From Asterochloris sp. CNOR1 (Eukaryota; Chlorophyta; Trebouxiophyceae; Trebouxiales; Trebouxiaceae): a DNA stretch of 64,000 nt. Numbering within the stretch: the first letter of the stretch is position 1; each line of letters opens with the position of its first letter. Location: the NCBI GenBank assembly GCA_963969365.1, contig OZ017747.1:372001-436000 (forward strand), read 5' to 3'. Shown here one piece after another: positions 1 through 10,600 of this stretch. A model generated the notes under the pieces. The model did not search any database. It had not been told where the DNA came from and worked only from the letters and a program-made list of their open reading frames with translations. The translations under genes and the position numbers were made by a program.

Positions 1-1672
1 AGTGGCCCTGTAGCTTAACAAGGGGTCTTCAGGACGCACTGCATTGTAAAAATCCTCCTGAGCGTCACAAGGCTGGTTGCATTGCCAGGATCTGCTCTGA
101 GCTGCAGGCCGCACCACACAACTATGACTGCTGTTCTGTACATGTTGCTTGTGTCAATTAACATGAATGCTGCACATACTGTGCCTATGTTTGGCATCCT
201 GTCATGTCCATCAAGTTGCTGCCATCTGAGACGCTCAGGTTTGAAATGAATTTGCCTTAAATTACCCGCCGCAAAATGTCTTAGCGCACTGGAAGCACCC
301 TGTAGACACTAGCACAACGGATGGCCGTCAGGTCCCAGCCAGGGACTGCCTGCAATCACATTGACTGCCAGAGCTCTGCTTGGAAGGGAACTTGCATTTG
401 TGACATTTGCTTTGATTTCTAGCCCCAGCTTGCTGCTGGGTGCTGTTTCAACTCTCCGCGTATGCCCCAGGTCACAAGAAGACTGTGGAAGGATCAGGTA
501 CCTCCACATGCCGACCAGAATCAAGGATGCATCTGGGTGCTAAACAGATGCATGCACTCCTGAGCCTGCCAGCGGCTTGTCATGCTATGAAGACAAGACA
601 ACAAGCCTTGTTTCCATGACATTCCCTTGTACTGTGCCAGCTTTGTCCTGATTAACATTTGGCAACATGAAAAGAACGGCATGGGTGCAACCAGCGTGGG
701 GGCTTTGCCAAGCTGCAACTTCAGCTTCTGGCCAGAACTTCCATGGAGCATGTCAATGCCCATGACACTTGCGGGGCAGTTTGCCTCCAGAACTGCAATT
801 TTGCCTAATGTGCATGTGGGTGCCAGACATGTCGTCTGGCAAGATGCGATTGGTGTCCCTCAGCACTGTCATGGCTGAGTGGCCCAAGTAGAAAGCAGCA
901 GAGGATCCAATATCACGATCTTGGGCGCTCCCTTAACGCTGATTTTTGAACCTGCAGGTACCTTTGTGTCGAAGAGCCACCTAATGGCAAGGCAGGCTGC
1001 TCAGAACTGCATGCCCACTCTTTCCACGCCCTTGCAATTGGCAGGTCCTCTTGCGCTCTTGAAACCAGAGCTCTTCTCAGATAGGGTGGTGGACCATCTT
1101 TTGATGTCAACATGCACCCGGCCTTGCTTGCCTGTAGGACTGCTTCCATGTCGAGATCAGCGACCCTTGCAATGCAGGGCCACAAGTGATGCCTGTTGTC
1201 TGAGGGCCAAGACACCGCAATCCCATCAGCTTCATAAGATTTAGTGCTCACCTGGGGCAATGGCAGAGCTGGACACCCCACCAGCTGGCTCTGCTCATCG
1301 GCGGAACCAGGGCAATGGCATGCAATTTGGGATGGATGATCATGGTTCTGAGGGCTGGTCAGATGTCCCCAACAGCGCCCAGGTCAGCCAGCCTCATGCA
1401 AGCGCCTGGCATTGGCTCAGCTGCGTGTCTGCACGCTCCCAGATCAGAGCAAAGACAGACCACGCTTCCACCTCCCTGCATGCGACATGTCACAGCACTG
1501 CTGGCAGCTGCCTGTGCACAGCAGCCCCCTCCATTTGCCAGTCAGGACTGCCACGTGGTCCCTCCCTCTTTGTGACCTGAATCAATGCGACCACTGTAAT
1601 CACTCCCAGCAGACCAGTCTTAACCACCTGCAGGGTTTTGAGCGCCCAGACCAGACTGTGTTTGACCTTTCC
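1..1672. other. Upstream flank of the aminopeptidase gene, no confident gene
   Basis: No family is recognised on either strand. The only mildly protein-like stretch is on the minus strand at about 1281-913. Its reading contains PYLRRALVSRAQEDLP followed by IARAWKEWACSSEQ and could end at a donor near 965. I cannot connect it to further exons. The plus-strand aminopeptidase start at 1673 lies at the right edge, so its promoter and 5' UTR should fall in the last few hundred bases. No TATA box or other clear element was seen. Confidence 0.3.
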
Positions 1673-4600
1673 ATGGAGTATAGCGATGATGATGTGCTGC
1701 TGGACTGGGAGCAGTACACAGGTGACCTCAGGCAGCATTTAGCCTGTGCCCATGCCTCTGTGTGGCTGTCAGCTTCAGGATCTGCTCTGCCGCCAGTACT
1801 ACTGCGTACTGCATGGCCCAGGTCTGCCTAGTCTGGCAAATGCCAGGCAGTGCAGGACCGTGCATGCATGAAGCTGTCACATTCCTTTCATACCTGCGCT
1901 AGACTCATCTGAACCAGCTTTTGGCTGTGGCAAGGCTGCATGCTCCCAACTTCCGGGGACACTAGCCTTGCCCTTCCAGATCAACAAGCAGGAGACCTTT
2001 TGTATTTGTGCAGGAATGCATGCTCCCTTCAAGGAGCTGAAGCACCAGTAAAGTGTCAACCCATAGCATCAGCGAGGGAGCTCATGTGTTTCTGCTGCAG
2101 GGATGAAGCGCCTGCGCTTCTGTGGGCGGGACTGCAGTTGGGTGCTGCGGTGGATGCCCTTTGTGCCGGTGGCGCCAGAGTGGTGGTATCGGTGAGCGTC
2201 TGCTGCCTGCCTTACAATATTGCTTCGTCGCTCGGGAGGTGCCCGAGCTGCCATTCCTGCTTTGGGCCGCCTGCGTAAACAGCCCCAGCCTGTTACAGGA
2301 GTGTGCTGCGTTTGGGATGAAACAGTAAAGCTAGCAAAGCAGACTCAAGCTTAGGCAGCTTCTGAAGCCGCCATGCACTCCACAATCCCACCACTGCTGC
2401 AGCATTCAAGGGCAGCTCAATTCTTCCAGCTCCTTCCTCCTGCAGTGGGTCAAGTTGCCAGCGCAGGCTGATCTCGAGGATTTCAGAATCCTTGAACCCG
2501 AACTCAAGCTCTGGCGTCTAAATCAAGCTCTGCCCTTCAACTCGCAGGGGGTCTTGGTGCCAGCACAGGCTCATTGCAGCTTGACAAGTAGCTTCAAATC
2601 TCAAGTCCAGCTGTTTTTTTGGCTGATTATCCCTGCAGGGTCTCGTGGCGCCAGCACAAGCCATGTCTCCGTTTGTGGCGCTACCCCGGCGCTGACAAGG
2701 CTTTGGTCACTGCTCCTGCAGGTTCTCCCGGCGCCAGCGCAAGCTGATCCTGATCATGCTGGCAGGCGCCAGCATCCTGATTGGGCTGATTGTTGCCTTC
2801 TCGGTGCTGGCCGCTCTCCTTCGGAAGGGGCAGCACCACCAGGCGCCCAGCAGCAACCAGGGAGGCCTCACTGCAGCAGAGTACGCCAGTTACGACACCT
2901 GCAGCTGGTCGCAGTGGCGCCTGCCCACAGGTAAGACTGACTGCTGCATGGAACAGCTGTACATCAGTGTGCAGGGCTGGCTGGTTGCAGATGGTCTCAG
3001 ATCCACCGCTGGTCGCAGTGGCGCCTGCCAGAGGTAAGACTGACTGCTGCATGGAACACATGTAGTGGAGTGATGTTAGGTTTGATGAAGGTGCTCTCAG
3101 GATTGCTGCCGGGTGCACGGGAGCTGCCTACAGAGGTGAAGACTATATCTGGTGAAGACCGCTTGGCTGGTCTCACCTGGGCAAGCTGCACTGCAGCCAA
3201 ATGTGGGCCTGAGTGCAACCTGCACTGACTGTCTCTTGTAACAGACTTGTGGGCTGACGGTGTCTCCCAGACATGCTCGCTCACTAGTGGTGGAACAGGT
3301 GGGTAGAGGATGCAGGTGAAAATGTGACTTAGCTGCAAGGAGTCTCAGTCCCAGTGCCAGGCATAGCAGCGCCTGGCCACTGATTCATTGGTGAGGAAGC
3401 TGTGGCAGAGGTTGGCAGAGGTGACGCGGAGGCAAGGGCTCTCTATTCTGCTGCTGGACGTTTTTATGCGTGTGGCGCCTGCTTGTAGGTGGGTTGGAGG
3501 GGCTTAGGCCCTACCAGTGTGCAATATAGGCATGCCGGAGCCAGCCGCCATGAGTGCTGCAGCTCGTCCCAGTGGCCACTCACCCAAGGTCAGGTGTTAG
3601 GCAAAAGGGTTGCAACAAAAGGTCATCAGGTGTCAGGGAACGGAGGTCCTATCCGAAGAAAGTGCTATGTGTCGGAAGCGCATTCCAACGTAATTCACAG
3701 ACCCTCCGACTGCCAGCAGGGAGCTTGGCTTTGAGCCCAGCTCCCTCACCTGTGAGCAGGCGACAGCACCAAGTCCCTGCCTGACTGGCCTCAGTGAGGA
3801 TTGCTGACAGGACGCCTCACTTCCAATGGCAATGACTGGCCAGCAGTTTCCCTCACCTTCTTCCCTCAGAATCGCAGTGGGCTCAGTATCCTCATTTTCA
3901 GCACGACTCCACTGTCTGCAGGAGTGAAGCCAACCCTGTACAGCCTGCAGCTGGAGACCGATATGCAGGAGCCCTACGATGTGACTGGTCACGTGAACAT
4001 CCAGCTGGAGGTGGCTGAAGACACTCCCTGCATCGTGCTGCACAGCGAAGGCATGTACCTGGGAGAGGTCTCTCTGGACGGGGTTGAGCAGCCAGGTGGG
4101 CACCTGAGTACGCTGCAGCATCGTAAGCTTGTTTGACTTTCGACAACATCTGCAACAATATTGCCTGCTTGTGGTATGCCACTGTCTTTTAAAGCATTTA
4201 CGCTTATTGCTTTGCTTTCGCGTGTGAGTGGGTCCGCCTTTGACATTATTCAGCTGCAAACAAGCTGCAAAATGTTTGCAAGGAAGCTGGGGGCCTGCCT
4301 CAGCTGGTCGTCTCTGCAGGCCGCTGAGGGTGCTGATTGCCGGTGTGCTTTGGGCCAAGCAGTAACAAAGTACCCGACAGGCATGCTATGTGTGTTTGTG
4401 GGACAACAAAAGCTGCACAAATCATTTGCCTGTCGGCTGACAGGTTGCCATCCAGGTTCCTCTTGACAAGGCTGCGCTCATCTCATGCCAAGTCCTGCCT
4501 GCTGCTTCGTTTTGGGCCCACCAGGGTGGATTGCAGTGTGTCTGTGTGGCACGGCCATGCTGCACACGACCAGCAGGTCGAGGGCTGCCTTGCTGCTGCA

Positions 4601-7600
4601 GAAGTCGTGGTGACACAGACATTGACTCCAGCGAGCAGACCATGCCGGCAACATATGAGTGCACAGAGGCTGCTTTGCTGCTGCAGGCGTCCAGCTGACA
4701 CACAACGACTCCAGTGAGCAGACCACGCTGCAGCTGGAAAGGGTGCTCAAGGGGTCCTCCACAGTGACCCTGGGTCTCGTCTTCAACTACACGCTGGCTC
4801 CTGGCCTGTCAGGCTTCTACCGCAGCACCTTCACAGGTGAGTCCAGAAGGGGTGCCGCTGTCTGTGTTTAGAGTCATGTTGGTGGACACAATTCAAGCCT
4901 GTCCAAATTGTCCATGAGTGTGGGCCTACAAGCTGGTCGGGCTGCCATTCTGTGCTCAGCAGGTGCCTGCCCGGGGAGCTGTGTTACTCAGGCCAGCCAC
5001 CAGAGCTGGTGTGTTTGCAACAGGCTCTCTGACAGCGCCTGCTGGAGTGGTGGGTTTGCGATGTGGGCCAGCATTGCATGGAGGCGGTCACCCCAGAGAG
5101 CCTGCATGCAGTGCTCTCTGGCCTGCTCACAGGCCATGCCGGCAGGCAGTGCGGGAGTACTGGGTCACCTTCAGGGCTGTGTCTGCATGCAGTGGTGGAC
5201 TTGTTGGTGTGCTTTTTAGAGGCTATCGCCCCAGAGCGCCTGCATGCAGTGCTGCCTGCCATGCAGCGCAGGATGGCACGCCCCAGACCCTGGCAACGAC
5301 ACAGTTTGAGGCTGGGAGCGCACATGAGGCCTTCCCCTGCTTTGACGAGCCTGCTCTCAAGGTGTGGAGCCAGGCCCTGCTGTGCAGAGAGTACACTCCC
5401 CACCCTGTTGAGCCCCCTGCCTTGCCTGGCGTGCAGCAGCAGATGGGCAGGTGCACACCCTGGCTGTGACACAGCTGTGGTCGCAATATGCGCGCAGAGC
5501 CTTCCCCTGCTTTGATGAGCTCTCCCTCAAGGTGTGTTGGGCCCGGAAGGGCTAATCTGCAAGCACTAGTCTGAGTCTTCACCTGGCTTGGTCAGCTCCT
5601 TCCCCAAATATGCTGAGGTCACCAGGGTTGGCTCACATGCATATTGCAGCAGTAGCATCTGACATCCACCCTCCTGCTGTGTACTCCACAGAGGTGCCTG
5701 CCTGAACTGACATGACTCCTGACATGCAGTAGCATCCTCACCTGCTGTCGAATCCACAGGTAACACTGGAGCAGTGGGTGTGCAAAGGATGCTTTGATCA
5801 TCACAGCATCTCCCACCTGCAGGCAGCCTTTGAGATCAAGCTGAGGACCCCCGTGGGGTTGACAGCGCTGACCAACATGCCCCTGGAGCACACCCATCCA
5901 GCTGAGGGCGGCCTGCAGACCAGTCACTTCCAAACCAGCCCCCCAATGTCCACCTACCTGGTCGCCTTCATAGTGGGGAATCTGACCCACGTGTCCACCA
6001 CCGTGCCTGCGCCTGCGGGCGCTGCGTCAGGAGAATCCCGACCAGTCTCTATCTATGGCACCCCTCAGAGGTTAGCAAAAGGCAGAAGGCAACTCATCAC
6101 TGCAGGGTGTGGAGGCTGGGTCTGCAAGTCAGCATGTTCGAGCCTGAGTGGAGCTGATGGACATCTGCCCACAATGTGTAGTGCTGGGTGCAAACAGCTC
6201 AACCACGTCACTTCCGAGAGACTGCCGTCATTCTGCTTGCTGCCCCCACCAGCAGAGTCTAAGGCAGCACCATGCGCATTGCATGTTGTCTTTGGCCAGA
6301 AATTGGTGGCCAAGCAGTGTCACACCCCAAATGCTTGCAAACGATAGGTCATTTTGCTTACTTTCCCGTTCAACTGTGTCAATGCTCCTGAACGTCGCCA
6401 CCTGCAGGGCACAGCAGCTACAGTTTGCCCTCACCGTGACTGCTGCTGTCCTGACGGCCTTTGAGCAGCTCTTTGGGGTGCCCTTCACGCTACCAAAGCT
6501 GGACTTGGTTGCCATCCCAGACTTTGGTGCAGGCGCCATGGAGAATTGGGGGCTCATCACCTACAGGTGCGCTGCCCTGGTGTCTGCGCCATGGAGGGCT
6601 GGGGGCGCATCGCCTACAAGTGTGCTGCCTTCTCTGTGGCTGCATGCTTTGAGCTGCTTAGGTCAGGAGGGTGGTGTCATGGTGAAGTGGGAAAGGGCAC
6701 GGATGTGCCTCATGCTCGTGCTTTTGCTGCATGACCTGGAGGTGGCAGCACATGCACATACTCACCACTCCTCATTGGCTGCCACCTTTTTGCCTTTATA
6801 GTTCACAGCTATAAGGCATCTTGCTTGCTGTGGGATGCTGCCCTGAGCTGGGCCCTTCACGAGGTTTCGTGCTGCTGCCCACACCTGCCCTGCTGCTTTG
6901 TAGCTCAGGCAGCACTGTGCATCTCTGTGCAGCGTCACGAGCTAGGTCTGGGTCAGGGTTCAGTTTTCAAGGTGTGACACCTGCTGTGCAGGGAGACTGC
7001 TCTGCTCATTGACCCAGCCAGCGCTAGCATCCAGGATTACAGATATGTGTCAAATGTCATTGCTCACGAGATGACTCACCAGGTGGGCGCCGTTCATGGC
7101 TGGCCAGGCTTATCAACCTTCAAGGACTTTACCTGTGCTGGATCACTGTTGGCCAAACTGCACAGTACCTGATCCCTGGTGCAGCTGCATGCAATCCTGG
7201 CAGGGGCAGAACCTGGCATGTGATGCATGTCAAACCATTGTTCTATCACTGATGACCTTGAAGACAACCACACCTCAGACACCCTGATGCCTCATCTCTG
7301 CTCCTGCCCATACTATCCACCTGCTCCCCACCCCGCTGGCCTTCCCATTCACCTTTTGCCAGTCTTGCCAGGGCAGACAAGGCCTGCTGCACTGCAGTGG
7401 TTTGGCGACCTAGTCACCATGGACTACTGGGGGGAGTTGTGGCTCAATGAGGGATTTGCCACATACTTTGAGGAGCATGGAGCCACAGCTGCCCAGCCCA
7501 GCTATAGGTGACCGCAGTGCCATGCAGCCTGAGTTCAGCTCGTAGCAGGCATTGCCACAGGTAGCACGCATCACGCTCCCTACCTGACAGCAACACTGCA

Positions 7601-10600
7601 TCAGCACCACTAGTGGCGTTGCGTGTGTAAAATGGAACCTTCTGTGCTCAGGCAGCGTGGGCAGCTGGCTTGAGACAGTTCAGGTGCACACATGCTGCTA
7701 CAAATCATTCAGCAAGAAGTCACCTTGACTTCTCCGTGCTTGCATGCCTGCCCATTTGCCTCTGCAAGTGGACTTGGGCTACCCACAGGGGCACACTGGC
7801 CTGCAGGTTTTATGACACCTTCTTTGGCCGCACCACTGCTCGCGCAATGAGGGAGGACGCCAAGAATGGGAGCACTCACCCTCTGGCCACACTGACAGGT
7901 GGGCTTGTTGGCTGTGTGTTGCGCCTGGAGCAGGTCATCAGCATCATGGCGTCGGCGCCATACCTCACTAAGATGATGACTTGGCTCAGGAGGGGCACTC
8001 GCCCCCAGATTTGAAGCTACATTGCAGCTGGTGAACCTAGAGTCAGTGCCTTCACGCCTTTTTGGCCACTGGGCTCCACCATCTGCAATAAGTCACAGGA
8101 CTGACCTGTCTTTTTGCGCCTCTGTACAGGCATGCTGACACGCGGTATCAGGTTTACTGACTTACCACAATGCTGTCTTGCCCACAGGGGTTGACTCGAC
8201 AGGGGTCATTGAGTACTTCTTTGACGGCATCAGCTACCAGAAGGGCGGGGCAGTGCTGCACATGATCAGAGCCTACCTCAACCGGGACCAGCTTGGGGCC
8301 AACCAGTACGGCCTCAGGCGTCGGCTCCTACAGGTGAGCAGCAGCAGCCGCTGTGTCTACTTGCACAGGTGCTAGATCCAGGGGAAGCTGTGAGAACTGC
8401 ACCACACCTCAGTGCAGCTGGGTCAAGCCAGTGTGGCCTGAATGGCAGACTGACGCAGGCGCACAAACTTGGGAGTGCTTGGGTGCTGGCGGCTACCCTT
8501 CATAGCCGCCACTTGCAGCCCAGCGGCTGCTGTGTCTGCCTGCACAGCTGCCAGGTCCAGCCGAAGCCTGTGTGAACTGCAACATACCTCAGTGCAGATT
8601 GCCATTCAGGGTCTAACAAGTGCGGCCTGGGATCCAGACTGATGTGGCCGCGCTGCATTCGCAGGCAGGCTGTTGTGCGCTGCTACATGCCTCAGTGCAC
8701 CTGCCCGTCTGCCTGCAGGCAAGAATCATCATCCAGACCCCTGATGTAGGGCCTGCAGCATCCACTGAACGCCAGCAGGGCTCCGCAATCAGCTCTTACT
8801 GACCACCCGGTCTGCTTGCCTGTAGGAGGCACCCCATCAGACCAGAGTCTATGGGGCATTACGGCATGCAGTGTCCACAAGATCATGATGAGGGCTACTC
8901 TCTTCAGATTCAGCACAGAGTGCTGCAAAGTCTCACCTGGCTGCAAATGCTCAGATAGGATGCCTCCTTGCCTGCAGGCAGACGCCTTCATTCAGGGGCT
9001 CCAGGCCTATCTGAATCAGCATGCGCTGGGCACAGCCACAAGCGCGGAGCTGTGGGCAGCAGTGGCAGCCGCCACAGGGCAGCCTGTGGGGGACTGGATG
9101 CAGAAGTGGACGTATGAGTCAGGCTTCCCGCTGCTCAATGTGACGCTGAGCGGGGCAGGGGGGCTGGCTGTCAGCGTCTCCCAGGCAAGTGAAGGCTGCT
9201 GCGTGTGGTGGTGTTGTGCTTATATTAGGTATTCAGGGACTGGGCACTGCAGTTGCTGGCCGCCTTCAGACTGGATGTACTAGTGATATAGCGTTACCTG
9301 CTCAAGCAACATGGAAAGCATCACAAAGGTCTGGCTGTGCAGCAAGGGGGGAGCCTGGTGCAGGGACATGAGGAACAGCTCATAATCTTGTACTGTGCAG
9401 CAGTGAAAGAAGGAAAGCTGCCTGGTGCACGAAGGCAACAGTGCAACAATCTTTCCGTGCAAGCCGCTCTCCCCTGCACTTATGGGCTTCACAAAGCCTG
9501 CTGAAAATTTTTAATGGAAAAGAAAGATCAGTGAGATGTGTATAGTAAGACTGCTCAGTCCAGCTGCATGAGAGCCCAGCGATACTGATACTTGTGGCTC
9601 AGCGCAACACTTGTCGTGTGCAGGGCCCCCCACCGTCTCAGGCCCCATGCAGACTCTAAAGCTGCATGACAGTCCAGAAACCCTGCACCTGGTGGCTCAG
9701 CAAAACACCTGTGCTGCGCAGGCACCATTTGCCACCACAGGGCCCGGCACCTGCACCTCCCCCTGGTGGGTGCCCCTCAGCTACATCACCAGAAACGCCT
9801 CCAGCGCAGCCTGGAGCCCCTTTCAGAGCTGCACGACGACAGCGCCAGTCTACACCCTCCAGGACAGCTCAGACTGGGTTAAGCTCAATGCGGAGCAGTA
9901 CGGCATGTACCGAGTTAACTACCCTGTCAGCATGTGGGCCAACCTGGCGGCTGCAGCTGCAAACGCAACAGGTGGGCTCAGTGCCAGGGGTGCTGCTTGA
10001 GGCAGCGGCAACCCTGCCGGCACATGCTGACCTGTGCTGAGGCCCTGCTTGCTGCCACTCCGCTGCCATTCTGGGGTTGCAGTTTCAGGGACTTGGGGGG
10101 CTCCCAGCATTTTTCAAATTTTTGTGGCCACATCACATGTGCGTGATGCATGTGGGCCAAGCTGGCTCCGCACCTGCAATTGCAGCAGATGACCGCAAGG
10201 CTGGTGGATGCGACTGTGCCATGGCTGCTGCTATACATGCTCAAGCCCATCTTGCTGCACCTCGGTGGGACAGAGGAATCAGCTTGGGTGCATTACCAGC
10301 TGCGAGCAGTGTGTGCAGGCCAGCCTGCCCTCTGCAGCTCATGCTAGCACAGACTTCAGTGGATCTGGGCATTACACATGACTGAGGGTGAAAATCTGCT
10401 GCAGGAGTGGACGGCGCCACAGCCATCTCTGCCAACGATCTGGCAGGGCTGCTGAGCGATGCATGGGCCCTGTCTGAGACGGGTGTGCAGAGCATCGCTG
10501 TCTACCTGGAGCTCCTCAGGTGGGGCATGTGTGCAGCTTCAGCAGGACCCTGATGCCTAGCAAGCCCCTGCGACTTAGGCTTCAAGAGAGGTGGTTTTCC

